Of a stretch of DNA of 36,087 nucleotides, positions 1 through 8,314 are shown in pieces. Every line of letters begins with the position of its first letter. Positions within the stretch are counted from its first letter, which is position 1. Below the pieces are notes generated by a model, which ran no database searches, was not told the origin of the DNA, and worked only from the letters and a program-made list of their open reading frames with translations. This DNA comes from a virus, in the IMG/VR virus record IMGVR_UViG_3300021335_000001, positions 1-36,087 of that record; one strand, written 5' to 3'. The position numbers were made by a program, and so were the translations under genes.

Positions 1-127
1 GGTCTGTGCTTTCTTGCAAGGTTACTCTATTGCCAATTAACACAGAGTTAAATATTGGGCTGCTGTTTACGTTGAACTGAGTGCCTGACAGGTACATGTT
101 ATTACCTGCAGAATAAGTGGTGTCTGT
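1..127. repeat. Direct terminal repeat, left copy
   Basis: These 127 bases are identical to the last 127 bases of the window. The tail-fibre reading frame continues across the junction when the two copies are merged. This marks a closed circular contig with a 35,960-bp unit. The length equals a common maximum assembly k-mer, so it is more likely an assembly overlap than a biological terminal repeat. Confidence 0.97.
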
Positions 128-1507
128 GTTTGTAACAGTCTCAGTAGCAGATGTAATACCTGTGATGTGACCATATGTGTCTAGCGTAATGTCTTGAATG
201 TAGGTACGACCAGAGTTGTTCACAGATGCCTGAGAAGAAGTGTCAGCATGTGTAAATGTCAGGTCATATGGATCGCCATCTGAGCCTGTTGATGTGTCTG
301 TCCAGTTGATGTCAATGCCACCGCCCTCAACAAACTTAACCTCTTTGCCGTGGCTAATTGTGACCTCAGTCCCATCGCCATCTTCTAGCTGGAAAGTTGT
401 CAATCGGTTGGTATTGGTGTCGGTGACTGTTTCAGTTGCGCTACTAATGCCAGTGACATGGCCATACCCATCAAGCGTAATATCTTGAATGTAAGTGCGA
501 CCACTGTTGTTTACTGACGATTGGGACGATGTGTCGGCGTGATGAAGAGTAATCGTTTCGTTGAATGACTGATCGGTTGTAAAATTACCGCCGCCTGACA
601 TAGCATTGCCAGCGCTTACTGTGATCGTTGCATTATTAGGAACAGTGTCAGTATTTACGACTGTTTCAGTAGCCGTAGCAAGCCCAGTGACATGCCCATA
701 GGTGTCCAAAGTAATGTCTTGGATGTATGTTCGCCCAGACCCGTTTACTGATGCTTGCGATGAGGTATCTGCGTGACTAAGCGTAACATTACCAGTGCCA
801 CCACCAATTAATCCCGAACCTGCCGTGATGGTTTGATCCGCTGTTGCGCCTGCTTCAATGCCATCTAGCTTTGCGTGATCCGCGTCAGTAAACACATTAC
901 TGTCTGACGCGCTCTCTACAAGCGACCTAATTTCTGCCGCTGTTTGATCCGCTGTCGCACCACTTTCGATGCCGTTTAGCTTCGTATGGTCAGCATCAGT
1001 AAATACGTTACTGTCTGTCGCGCTTTCCACAAGCGCCCTAATCTCTGCCGCAGTCTGGTCTGCTGTTGCACCGCTCTCAATACTGTCTAGTTTTGCACCA
1101 TCCGCTGCGACATCGCGCCCGTCTACCGTGCCAGTGACAGCAAGATTGCCTGTTACCGTAGCACCCGTCGCGCTAGGCTCAACCTTAGTAGACCCTTCGT
1201 GCTGCAAGCGATTAAGGTCATCAGCAACCGCCGTGATAGATACGGTTGCAGCTCCACCCAAGCTGATAGCTGCGTTTGAGTTACTGCTTTCTGTCGGGCT
1301 GCGTGTTAGTGATGTGCCAGTTGAGCTATAAGTACCTGTGCCAATCTCAAAATTGCCACCTTCCTCAATAACGTATTGAACGACATCACCATCAGAAACA
1401 CCCGCATCTGCGAATGATTGGTAGCCCACAGACGCACCACCAAGAGTGACTGTGCCGCTTCCAGTAGTGGATGTCGTCATCTTGGCCCTGTTAAAAAGTT
1501 TAGCCAT
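1..1507 (-). CDS. Tail fibre with S74 self-cleaving chaperone, N-terminal part (continues across the circular junction)
   Basis: The frame opens at ATG 1507-1505 (start MAKLFNRAKM) and has no stop down to base 1. It continues in frame from 35960 to a stop at 35266, giving about 733 aa. This part holds an N-terminal virion-attachment-like region, then three copies of a segment with GATADQTAAEIR and TDADHxKL (around residues 140, 178 and 214). Three longer copies containing SGRTYIQDITLDxYGH follow (around residues 244, 322 and 419). Such Ser/Thr/Gly-rich repeats are typical of trimeric phage fibre shafts. The gene lies 12 bases after the 143-aa structural gene, at the end of the packaging/adaptor block. 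The C-terminal S74 domain is described in the entry at 35266. Role: host attachment, acting outside the virion. Confidence 0.88.
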   Translation of the reverse strand, partial: MAKLFNRAKMTTSTTGSGTVTLGGASVGYQSFADAGVSDGDVVQYVIEEGGNFEIGTGTYSSTGTSLTRSPTESSNSNAAISLGGAATVSITAVADDLNRLQHEGSTKVEPSATGATVTGNLAVTGTVDGRDVAADGAKLDSIESGATADQTAAEIRALVESATDSNVFTDADHTKLNGIESGATADQTAAEIRSLVESASDSNVFTDADHAKLDGIEAGATADQTITAGSGLIGGGTGNVTLSHADTSSQASVNGSGRTYIQDITLDTYGHVTGLATATETVVNTDTVPNNATITVSAGNAMSGGGNFTTDQSFNETITLHHADTSSQSSVNNSGRTYIQDITLDGYGHVTGISSATETVTDTNTNRLTTFQLEDGDGTEVTISHGKEVKFVEGGGIDINWTDTSTGSDGDPYDLTFTHADTSSQASVNNSGRTYIQDITLDTYGHITGITSATETVTNTDTTYSAGNNMYLSGTQFNVNSSPIFNSVLIGNRVTLQESTD

Positions 1508-1519
1508 GATGACCCTCCA

Positions 1520-1951
1520 TTATGCCATTGTTAGGATGCCGTTTGTCCCAATGTCGATTGTGAATGTATCACCATCGTTCAAGGTCAAGGATGTCCCATA
1601 ATCGTAATACCCAATCACTGGATCGGCTGGTGATGTTGGCGTGTCGTTGTAAATTACAACATAGCGGAACGCCGCCACTGAGCCACCTGATGCAGTTAGC
1701 GTCAAGTCATCCGCAGATAGCTTGTATGTGCCGCCTGTCTGTGTGCTTGTGACCGTAGTCAGTGTGCGTGATGACAGGTTTGTGTAAGAAATTTCACTGA
1801 TGTTTGCTAGAACACCGTTGCCATCTGCTGTTACATCTGTTCCCGCTGTTGGGTCAGTGTTTGACAACGCAACTGCCAGCGTGTCGCTGTCCAAGTCCAT
1901 TGCATTCGCCATGTTTTTGACGAAATCGTTTACCTTTGTAAAACTAGCCAT
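1520..1951 (-). CDS. Small virion-associated protein, hypothetical (143 aa)
   Basis: The N-terminus is helical and polar (start MASFTKVNDFVKNMANAM). The rest is beta-rich and Thr/Ser-rich, ending in a hydrophobic strand (TFTIDIGTNGILTMA). No enzymatic motif is visible. The start codon overlaps the stop of the adaptor gene (TAATG at 1949-1953), and the S74 fibre follows 12 bases on. The position between adaptor and fibre and the composition suggest a small structural component of the tail or capsid. No function can be assigned from sequence. Confidence 0.8.
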   Translation of the reverse strand: MASFTKVNDFVKNMANAMDLDSDTLAVALSNTDPTAGTDVTADGNGVLANISEISYTNLSSRTLTTVTSTQTGGTYKLSADDLTLTASGGSVAAFRYVVIYNDTPTSPADPVIGYYDYGTSLTLNDGDTFTIDIGTNGILTMA

Positions 1952-2571
1952 TAGTAACTCCTAATCTTTAAACGACGACCTGAACCGCCTGACTTGGCTC
2001 TTTCATTCTCTACGTTTATAGCATCAATTGAACTCTGAAACAATGCTGCCCATGTTTGCATACGTGCGTCTTCACCCAAGAATGGTGCAGAGTGTATTAA
2101 TGCACCATAAAGATATGCGTCTGGGTGATACTGCAAAACCCAGTTTGATGCATTTAATCCTGACAATTTATCTATTGCTGAATAGTATACCATTTCCAAG
2201 GTATATTGTGTGTCAGGCGTAGGGAATAGCTCAATGGTGCCATCTGTAATTGCGTAATACCGTGGCTTACCTGTTGTGTCGCTAGTTGCTTGGCGACGAT
2301 CCATAATCTCACCCTGACCAACTAACTCTACTGCGTGTGGTGGATCAGCTTGCAGAACAAAACGTACAGGCTCTAGGAAATCACTAGGAAGCGCAGTATA
2401 TTGAGTGTCTACCGTTGCGTTCGATCTACGCTCCATGCGCCAGTGACGCAATTGACGATCCATCGTAGCCTCTGCCAGATCAATGAATGTCTGTATGCGT
2501 GTTGTTTGATCATCACGGTCTAGGAAGTCCGCAATAACCGTTTGTAGCTCTGAGTATGTGGTAATTGGCAT
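1951..2571 (-). CDS. Head-tail adaptor protein, SU10-type (206 aa)
   Basis: The N-terminal region (TYSELQTVIADFLDRDD, then FIDLAEATMDRQLR and MERRS at about residues 5-50) fits the phage SU10-like adaptor family, which sits below the portal and joins it to the tail in short-tailed phages. The middle has the family-like LPSDFLEPVRFVL and the C-terminus is helical and basic. Length is normal for the group. Start and stop are tightly coupled: the upstream stop is directly adjacent (TAA then ATG at 2574-2569) and the downstream junction is TAATG. Confidence 0.8.
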   Translation of the reverse strand: MPITTYSELQTVIADFLDRDDQTTRIQTFIDLAEATMDRQLRHWRMERRSNATVDTQYTALPSDFLEPVRFVLQADPPHAVELVGQGEIMDRRQATSDTTGKPRYYAITDGTIELFPTPDTQYTLEMVYYSAIDKLSGLNASNWVLQYHPDAYLYGALIHSAPFLGEDARMQTWAALFQSSIDAINVENERAKSGGSGRRLKIRSY

Positions 2572-4383
2572 TTATTCTTCCTCTTGCAGCGCTTGTTGCG
2601 TGACCATCATGGCTACAACCCACTGTGGCGCACTCATCTTCTTAGCTTGCTTTATCAAAGCGTTTGTGACTTTGCCTTCTGATAGCACTTTTTGCGCAAA
2701 TGCGTAAGCCACATCACGACCCTGCGTTTTTTCAATATCAATAAAAGTATTAACTGTATCCGTATTGATTGCCCGCCACGGTTGCTTTGCTTTTGTCGGA
2801 CTACTTTCATAAACTTTGTAATCCGCACTATTCATTAACAAACCGCCGCCAGTACCCTTTTCGCGCTGCGCTGCTGACAAATCCGCAAATGCTAAGTTGG
2901 CTGGAACACCGCGACTTCCATCTAAAAATGTAACCGCTGGGCCTATCTTCGCTACGCCTGTATCGTATGTTGTAGACATTTCAGGGGTAGTTTCCAGCAA
3001 CCCACGCTGCAAATCTGGGGTGAACCCACGATAACCTACTGTTCCCCAATCCATACCCATTTGGGCTTCGTCTGCCACTGCTAAACGGGCATCATGCACT
3101 TTCGGCATACCGCGTTTATAAAGATTGGTTTTATCTAGACCCTTCAGGAAATATGCCCTTTGAGTGCCTGTTGGCAAAGATCGCATATAGCTGAGAATTG
3201 CTTCTGGTTCTGCTACTGACGTAAAGTCCCTAAATGGATATGTCGTAACTGATTTTGTTTTTGGCGTACCGTCTGCTTTTTTTATGATATTGCCATCAGC
3301 ATCCCGAACCTTAACTAGCTCTGGAACCCCAATGTTTCGTATAGCATTGTCAATGTATTCTAGGTCTTTACCCTCAATGTCGCCCATCTCAACGGCTTTT
3401 CGCACCATTTTTCCATATGTTTCACCTGTATGCAGCGCAAAGTCTGATGACTTTTCACCCATCAAAAAAGACATATAAAACGGATCAGTGCTTTCTAATG
3501 CTTCGTTTAGCTTTGAAGATGTAGCAGATTGTGCGCCCGCATACCCCTGAAGTGGGTTGTCTACATCTATATATTCGAAACCAGCCAAACTTCTTTGCGG
3601 GTCATCACTTAGATCGTATTTACCAACAGACAAAATATCATGTCTACCTGTTTGATCCCCCACAATCGCTAGAACATCCCTACCTTCTAAGTCAGCAAAA
3701 TCACCAATAACTGGTGAGACTGTTTCACCTGTCGGCCTAACTACGCTTTCATGCTCTAATAAAGCTATAGGCTTTTGTGATTTCAAATTAGAAGTGTTGG
3801 ACATCGGAACATACGGTTCGCCTGTCATATACTCTATGACGTTAGGTGTTTCTTCAAGACGTGCTTTTATTTCGGCACCGCTTCGGACACGATCAAATAC
3901 AGCATCCGCACCAACACCCACGGGTACACCGCCCTCATAGAATGCATCTCTTACGCCCTCTAGATCACCTTCTAGCAATGATCGGGTTGCGTACTTTACA
4001 TCAGATGGTACAGCATCAGCTAGTCTTTCAGCACCAGTAACAATGCCACGGGCTAAAGTGTCACCAACAACAGGAACAGCGCCAACTACTGTACCTAAAC
4101 CCAATGCGGCGGCTAACGGATAGTTTGGATCATCCTTTGATAGCTCTTGCCCTAAATCCATTGCACCAGTGATCTCACCTAGGACAGGTAAAAAGTCACC
4201 ATAATCCTGTACAAATTGTACGCTTGCTGGCGTTTGTGATCTGTCACCTAGAAGCGTTGTGCGGTTAGCTGGTGGCGTGTAATTGACCAGTTCATCACGG
4301 TCTTGCACCAAGCCACCCAAAAATTCACCTAAACGCTCCCGACGATCCCGCGCTGGTAATGTCAAAAACTCTATAAAGTTCAC
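2572..4383 (-). CDS. Large protein of unknown function between packaging and adaptor genes (603 aa)
   Basis: The start is GTG at 4383, overlapping the previous stop as GTGA, with a GGAG box about 7 bases upstream. Residues 90-120 form a Gly/Ala/Val hydrophobic segment (LAAALGLGTVVGAVPVVGD) that could insert in or cross a membrane. The C-terminal ~300 residues look like a globular domain, with motifs such as YPFRDFTSVAEPEAIL, GMPKVHDARLAVADE and DWGTVGYRGFTP. I do not recognise the family. A hydrophobic N-terminal segment plus a large C-terminal domain is compatible with an ejected virion protein or an effector injected with the DNA, but that is inference. The position (after terL, before the adaptor) is not one usually held by a conserved morphogenesis gene of this size. 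Confidence 0.75.
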   Translation of the reverse strand: MNFIEFLTLPARDRRERLGEFLGGLVQDRDELVNYTPPANRTTLLGDRSQTPASVQFVQDYGDFLPVLGEITGAMDLGQELSKDDPNYPLAAALGLGTVVGAVPVVGDTLARGIVTGAERLADAVPSDVKYATRSLLEGDLEGVRDAFYEGGVPVGVGADAVFDRVRSGAEIKARLEETPNVIEYMTGEPYVPMSNTSNLKSQKPIALLEHESVVRPTGETVSPVIGDFADLEGRDVLAIVGDQTGRHDILSVGKYDLSDDPQRSLAGFEYIDVDNPLQGYAGAQSATSSKLNEALESTDPFYMSFLMGEKSSDFALHTGETYGKMVRKAVEMGDIEGKDLEYIDNAIRNIGVPELVKVRDADGNIIKKADGTPKTKSVTTYPFRDFTSVAEPEAILSYMRSLPTGTQRAYFLKGLDKTNLYKRGMPKVHDARLAVADEAQMGMDWGTVGYRGFTPDLQRGLLETTPEMSTTYDTGVAKIGPAVTFLDGSRGVPANLAFADLSAAQREKGTGGGLLMNSADYKVYESSPTKAKQPWRAINTDTVNTFIDIEKTQGRDVAYAFAQKVLSEGKVTNALIKQAKKMSAPQWVVAMMVTQQALQEEE

Positions 4384-4805
4384 CGCTCAACTCCGCGTAG
4401 ATAGTCAATCAAACTGAGCATTGCACTCATACGTCTTACTGGGGAAGCTGATACACCCTGCGATGCTGCACTACCAAGAGACATCAAAGACTGCATTGTG
4501 TCGCCTGCATCACGGGCTGTTCTGAAGTCCCGCAAGTCTTCTTGCGCATTTTCATACGCAACCATTGGGCTGTTGACATAGCGCATACGGCCTACTGGAA
4601 CCCCAGCGCGTGGGCCAAACTCTGACATGGCTTCGCTGTAAACAGGACGCGCAGACAAACGACTGTTGTTCAGTTCATCCATCGCTTGCATGATTGTATC
4701 GTCGCTATAAAAGTAACCTTCGGTGTCATCTTCGCGCAAACGAAAAGCGTTTTCGGTGTCACCCGTCATTTGTGCGTAGTTTAAACGTAATTCGTAGCTG
4801 TCCAT
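4380..4805 (-). CDS. Hypothetical protein (141 aa)
   Basis: I take the ATG at 4805, which overlaps the upstream stop as TAATG and has a GAGGGG box three bases before. A longer version from 4841 would overlap the upstream gene by 37 bases with no better signal. The protein is mostly helical and polar, rich in Arg, Met, Asp and Glu (SYELRLNYAQMTGDTENAFRL near the start), and ends LIDYLRGVER. No known domain is visible. The stop overlaps the GTG of the 603-aa gene, so the two may be co-translated. Confidence 0.7.
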   Translation of the reverse strand: MDSYELRLNYAQMTGDTENAFRLREDDTEGYFYSDDTIMQAMDELNNSRLSARPVYSEAMSEFGPRAGVPVGRMRYVNSPMVAYENAQEDLRDFRTARDAGDTMQSLMSLGSAASQGVSASPVRRMSAMLSLIDYLRGVER

Positions 4806-5017
4806 TAGCCCCTCACCGATTTCTTTCCACGGCATCCCCATGCCTTGCGTCTGACTTTGACTTTTTCAGTTTGTTTCTGGCCCGAACTACGCGCACAATA
4901 CGCGTCACCGCGCTTGGTGCCTTTCGCAGATGTTCGCTTATGTGTACGGCCCTTGCTATCCTTGTATGTCGTTCCATTCGCGTACTTTACTGATGCTGGG
5001 GTCTTCTTGCGTGGCAT
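4805..5017 (-). CDS. Small basic protein (70 aa)
   Basis: A strongly basic, Lys/Arg/Thr-rich protein (start MPRKKTPASVKYANGTTYKD). About a third of its residues are basic, and it has two cysteines (CARSSG and WGCRG). The start is coupled to the upstream stop by TAATG, with a GGGAA box 8 bases before, and the stop is coupled to the next ATG the same way. Composition suggests nucleic-acid binding, perhaps DNA condensation or packaging. No family is recognised. Confidence 0.72.
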   Translation of the reverse strand: MPRKKTPASVKYANGTTYKDSKGRTHKRTSAKGTKRGDAYCARSSGQKQTEKVKVRRKAWGCRGKKSVRG

Positions 5018-5802
5018 TAGTACATTCCCAGCAGTGACCGTGCGATTTTGCGTTTAGGCTTCTTGTTGCCGCGACTGTTGTAAATACTTGGCAATGGGGG
5101 CGGTGCAATCAAACCGATTTTGCTATAGTCTGTTGCTGGGTCATATAACTCACGCTCACCGCGCTCACCAGCTATTAGGTTTAACAATTCACTGTATTGA
5201 CCAGCACCCTCAAAGCGCCCACCTGATGCCTGCGGCCCGCCACGGTCATACATGTCTTTGATGTTGCGATAGCCGATGTCGGCGCGATCAACTATGTAAT
5301 CTCCTTCATCATCCTTTTCACGGGCCATGCCTAGCGGTCTGATCTTCATAGCGTTACCGATCATAGACAAAGGCCCACCGCCGTAGAATGCTGTGCCATA
5401 CTGGTCTTGCCCGCCACCATCGAATGCATCTGTAAGTGGATTTACCCAACGAAACATACCATCGGCGCTCTTACCCCAATAGCCAAAGTTACCATCGTTG
5501 TTATACTTTTCTATTTGAGATTGTAGTAGCTCACGATCTTCTCTGGGGTCTAGCGCTTTAGACTTTACGCCACCCTTACCGCCACCGCCTAGAATGCTTT
5601 TAGCCTGTGGGGCTGCACCTGATACTGGGCCTGATGACTGACCACCGCTAACTACATTTGGTAAAGCTGGGGCATTGCTTGGAGCGCCATTTGCGTATGG
5701 ATCACCCAAGCCACTACTTGCCAAGATTTGTCTATGACGCGTTACTCTTGGATCATCGTCTTTTAATCTTTTGCCGCTAGGGCCACCATACGTTACAGGC
5801 AT
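5017..5802 (-). CDS. Hypothetical late protein (261 aa)
   Basis: The first ~85 residues are low-complexity, rich in Gly, Ser, Pro and Ala (SGGQSSGPVSGAAPQ). A more ordered region with aromatic/Gly motifs follows (YWGKSADGMFRWVNPLTDAF, around 115-135), and the C-terminus is basic (RGNKKPKRKIARSLLGMY). No catalytic motif is visible. It starts with a TAATG overlap on the tiny basic ORF upstream and ends with a TAATG overlap onto the 70-aa basic gene. Its place downstream of terL suggests a packaging accessory or minor virion protein. Confidence 0.72.
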   Translation of the reverse strand: MPVTYGGPSGKRLKDDDPRVTRHRQILASSGLGDPYANGAPSNAPALPNVVSGGQSSGPVSGAAPQAKSILGGGGKGGVKSKALDPREDRELLQSQIEKYNNDGNFGYWGKSADGMFRWVNPLTDAFDGGGQDQYGTAFYGGGPLSMIGNAMKIRPLGMAREKDDEGDYIVDRADIGYRNIKDMYDRGGPQASGGRFEGAGQYSELLNLIAGERGERELYDPATDYSKIGLIAPPPLPSIYNSRGNKKPKRKIARSLLGMY

Positions 5803-5852
5803 TATTTTTTCTTCCCGCCTTTACGGCCTTTTTTCTTATATCCACAACCCAT
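5802..5852 (-). CDS. 16-aa lysine/glycine-rich micro-ORF (MGCGYKKKGRKGGKKK)
   Basis: ATG at 5852-5850 overlaps the stop of the 62-aa gene as TGATG, and the TAA at 5804-5802 overlaps the ATG of the 261-aa gene as TAATG. The product is MGCGYKKKGRKGGKKK, 9 of 16 residues Lys or Arg. It fills almost exactly the gap between two real genes and keeps the stop-start coupling of the chain, which supports translation. It could instead be a coupling leader with no product function. Confidence 0.55.
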   Translation of the reverse strand: MGCGYKKKGRKGGKKK

Positions 5853-6040
5853 CAGGCTCTCCGCTGCTTCTTGACAACCTTTTTAGCCACCACAGCCATG
5901 TTGTCGATTAAGTTAGGATAAGGGCGACCAGCATCCGCTGCACGTCTTTTAGCGCGGGCAACTTGACTTTCAGTCATTTTCTTGCGCTTTTTCTTAGGTT
6001 TCGGATTATCCGTTTCCCAAGGTGCTTTCTGCTTTACCAT
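5852..6040 (-). CDS. Small basic protein downstream of terL (62 aa)
   Basis: A Lys/Arg-rich protein (start MVKQKAPWETDNPKPKKKRK) with a distinctive core AGRPYPNLIDNMAVV and a basic tail. From memory, similar short proteins with an AGRPYPNL-type motif sit near terminase genes in other marine phages. The function is unknown; charge suggests DNA binding. It lies 35 bases after terL and ends in a TGATG overlap with the 16-aa ORF. Confidence 0.75.
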   Translation of the reverse strand: MVKQKAPWETDNPKPKKKRKKMTESQVARAKRRAADAGRPYPNLIDNMAVVAKKVVKKQRRA

Positions 6041-6075
6041 ATCGGTGTCCCCGTGTTTGAGGCCACTTTAGCACA

Positions 6076-7356
6076 CTAGGCAATCCCGCGCAAATTCCTT
6101 CTAATAGGTGGCCCCCATTGCTGCGTGGGGCTGTATCCAACAGCTAAGTATCTAAACGCATCTGCACCGTGTGATGTCCAATCGTGAAGCGGTCTACCCC
6201 GCCATGCTTTGTTCTTTTCGTCGAAACTTCTGCGATACTGACGCAATGCCTCAATACCCCGTGCGCACTTTTCTTCGTCAAACCAACATCTGGCAAGCAT
6301 AGATCGTGCGGCCTGTATTCCATCATCGACACTTAGTTTCGGCGCAATCTCAATGTTCCGTATGCCCAGCGCGTCAAGCGTTTCAAGTCGGCTCTTTCCC
6401 GTACCCAATTCTTTGACTTGAACATCGTGCGGCAAAATGTGTTGTTCATAGTGGTATGGTTTTTCCGACAGAACTTTCGCATAATGATCTAAGCCAACCC
6501 CGCTGTTTTCGTAGTAGTCAATGATCCGTGTTTCACCGCTGGATAAGTGCTGCGACCACCAAATTGCGGTGCTATCTCCAATTCCCAAGTCCCAAGATGT
6601 TACAACGCCAAGCGCTGGATCGTATGGAACCATAGTTATGCGACCATCATCCGTAGCCGCTTTCATTTCATTCCCGTAATATGCCCCTTCAATGGCTGCT
6701 TCAAAGCTGCACTCAAATTCCTGAAGGTAGCGATTTTCGCCCATCATTGCGCGGGCATCTGCCAGTTCGTCTTCGTCTAACAAGTTTGTGTCCGATGCCT
6801 TGTACATCGCAGTAAACCAATCGGGGTCACGCTTTGCTGCGTCCCACATTTCCCAAAACTCATTTTTGCCCTTGGGCGTACCGATCAGTGTGATCTTACC
6901 CTTGCGATCCACAGTGGCTGGTCTGATGACGTTTGGATAGGCCGATGCAGGGAAGTCAGCAAACTCATCGATGCAGACATAATCGAAGTACAAGCCGCGC
7001 ATCGCGTTAAAGTTATCCCCACCGAACAGACGGAACCGCGCACCATTGTCAAAGTCCACACGCAATTCGCTATGATTGACCTTCACGTTTGGAATATCTG
7101 CGGTAAACTGTAACACGTAATCCCACGCTACAGCTTTTGCTTGGGAAAGGTACGGGGCAATGTAGCCCACGCGCACGTTGTCTAGGGGGCATTCGTAGCA
7201 GTATTTAATCAGATCGTTGATTACAGCTACGGTCTTACCAAAGCGTCTGTGAGCCACGATAATCGCAAAGCGCTCTTTCCTATTGTGAAAGTCTAAAGCT
7301 ATCTTGCGCGGGCTGTATGCGGTCTGTCTGACCTCAACTAATGCGGGGGTTGCCAT
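6076..7356 (-). CDS. terL: Terminase large subunit (426 aa)
   Basis: The ATPase-nuclease motor that translocates DNA into the prohead through the portal. The ATPase domain has a Walker A AHRRFGKT (residues 35-42), Walker B YVCIDE (126-131) and a coupling motif LIGTPKG (157-163). The RNase-H-like nuclease domain begins at SWDLGIGDST (Asp256) and ends with the late acidic motif HDWTSHGADAFRYL (Asp399). Length and motif order are normal for a full-length terminase. It overlaps the small-subunit candidate by 19 bases. The packaging strategy (headful or cohesive) cannot be read from sequence alone. Confidence 0.96.
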   Translation of the reverse strand: MATPALVEVRQTAYSPRKIALDFHNRKERFAIIVAHRRFGKTVAVINDLIKYCYECPLDNVRVGYIAPYLSQAKAVAWDYVLQFTADIPNVKVNHSELRVDFDNGARFRLFGGDNFNAMRGLYFDYVCIDEFADFPASAYPNVIRPATVDRKGKITLIGTPKGKNEFWEMWDAAKRDPDWFTAMYKASDTNLLDEDELADARAMMGENRYLQEFECSFEAAIEGAYYGNEMKAATDDGRITMVPYDPALGVVTSWDLGIGDSTAIWWSQHLSSGETRIIDYYENSGVGLDHYAKVLSEKPYHYEQHILPHDVQVKELGTGKSRLETLDALGIRNIEIAPKLSVDDGIQAARSMLARCWFDEEKCARGIEALRQYRRSFDEKNKAWRGRPLHDWTSHGADAFRYLAVGYSPTQQWGPPIRRNLRGIA

Positions 7357-7655
7357 TCAACTCTCACCACATGATCAACTTCACCTTCGATGTCAGCCTT
7401 GACCTGTAACGGTAGAACCTTACCCATGAGGTTAATAAACGCTGTTGGGTTTTTCTCTGCCTGTTCTTCTAGGTAAGAAACCAAACCGTCTTTGCCGAAC
7501 TTATTCCCAGCGCGGGCTGCTGCTTCAAGTATCGCATCTTTGAGCAACTTACTATTTTTGTTCATCGCGCCTTTAGGTCTACCCTTGCCACGATTACCCG
7601 TATTTACGCCTATTTTATTATTTTGTTCTACATCTGTTCCCATAGTACCGTCCAT
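7338..7655 (-). CDS. Probable terminase small subunit (105 aa)
   Basis: It sits directly upstream of and overlaps terL. It has a basic GRPKGAMNKNSKLLKDAIL stretch (residues 25-43) followed by helices ending FINLMGKVLPLQV, a pattern common in short DNA-binding proteins at this position. It would recognise the packaging site and load the large subunit. The start is uncertain: ATG 7655 has no clear ribosome-binding site, and the next ATG is at 7643. It is the first gene after the terminator at 7700-7748, so late leftward transcription probably begins just ahead of it. Confidence 0.72.
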   Translation of the reverse strand: MDGTMGTDVEQNNKIGVNTGNRGKGRPKGAMNKNSKLLKDAILEAAARAGNKFGKDGLVSYLEEQAEKNPTAFINLMGKVLPLQVKADIEGEVDHVVRVEWQPPH

Positions 7656-7699
7656 TGTGGGTGCGTCTATATGTTGTAGATAATAGCGTATGAGATACT

Positions 7700-7748
7700 A
7701 AAAAAAAAGACCCCCTGATGCACATAGAGAAAGGAAGCAATCAGAGGG
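7700..7748 (-). terminator. Intrinsic terminator of the replication transcript
   Basis: On the minus strand a 9-bp stem (CCCTCTGAT with ATCAGGGGG, one G-U pair; plus coordinates 7740-7748 and 7711-7719) with a 20-nt loop is followed by TC and a run of nine T (7708-7700). It lies 72 bases after the stop of the P-like gene and separates the replication block from the terminase genes. Confidence 0.85.
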
Positions 7749-7819
7749 CCAGTTATATGAGGCAGACATAACAGGGAGGGTTTCATGTCGCCCTGTCATG
7801 ACAATACCATATTCTACTG

Positions 7820-8314
7820 TTATTCTCTATGGGTCAAGGGTCTGTGTGCGTCAATGTATACCAAGTATGGAGCAAGTTCTTCTTCAGTGACTAGACCATC
7901 CCGCACCATGCGCTCTGCCAGTTTGCCTTGAATGTACATCTGACCTACAGGCTCACCTGCCTTGATCCGCTTTGCATTGATCTCTAAGCTGTCTGGCTTC
8001 CACGTACCATTACCCTTGGGCAAAGACGATTTAGCTGTAGACATAGACTTGGATACCGCTGCGCTGATATCTGCCGCTGTGGGCCATGTACGGGACTTGT
8101 GCGCTTCCTTCAGCTTTAGCATTGCCCGATCCATCGTGCCACGAATGTGATCCTCTGTCGTGTCCTTGGGAAACTTCTGATTTAGCATACGAACAATATT
8201 CCGCGCTTCATCTTCTTCTTTCTGTCGCGTGTCTAGGTGCTTGGGTGTTGCATACCCCTGCATCATCTTAATTAGTTCGCTTAGAATAACTCTTACTCTT
8301 TCGTCGTATGTCAT
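7820..8314 (-). CDS. Putative replication P-like protein / helicase loader (164 aa)
   Basis: A helical protein whose ATG overlaps the stop of the O-like gene as ATGA (8314-8311). The central motif SRTWPTAADISAAV (about residues 74-87) resembles the short aromatic-Pro segment seen in phage P-type and DnaT-like helicase-loading partners, but similarity is weak and the call rests mainly on gene order (regulator, O, P). If right, it would bring the host DnaB helicase to the origin. The C-terminal part (VGQMYIQGKLAERMVRDGLV) is not recognised. It is the last gene before the terminator. Confidence 0.55.
   Translation of the reverse strand: MTYDERVRVILSELIKMMQGYATPKHLDTRQKEEDEARNIVRMLNQKFPKDTTEDHIRGTMDRAMLKLKEAHKSRTWPTAADISAAVSKSMSTAKSSLPKGNGTWKPDSLEINAKRIKAGEPVGQMYIQGKLAERMVRDGLVTEEELAPYLVYIDAHRPLTHRE

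Noticed and set aside
1-127. True biological terminal repeat
   Set aside because: 127 bp equals a common assembler k-mer, and the repeat lies inside a fibre gene far from the terminase genes and any packaging-site candidate.
969-1331. 120-aa plus-strand open frame
   Set aside because: It is the antisense of the S74 fibre's repeat region, kept open by Ser/Thr/Ala-rich codons on the other strand. No ribosome-binding site and no family features.
4694-5057. Plus-strand frames over 4.7-5.1 kb
   Set aside because: Antisense of the coupled minus-strand chain; no start signals and no conserved features.
7656-7700. Strong late promoter ahead of the terminase genes
   Set aside because: Only weak candidates are visible on the minus strand (TATTAT or TATAGA without a good -35), so none is listed, though one is expected here.
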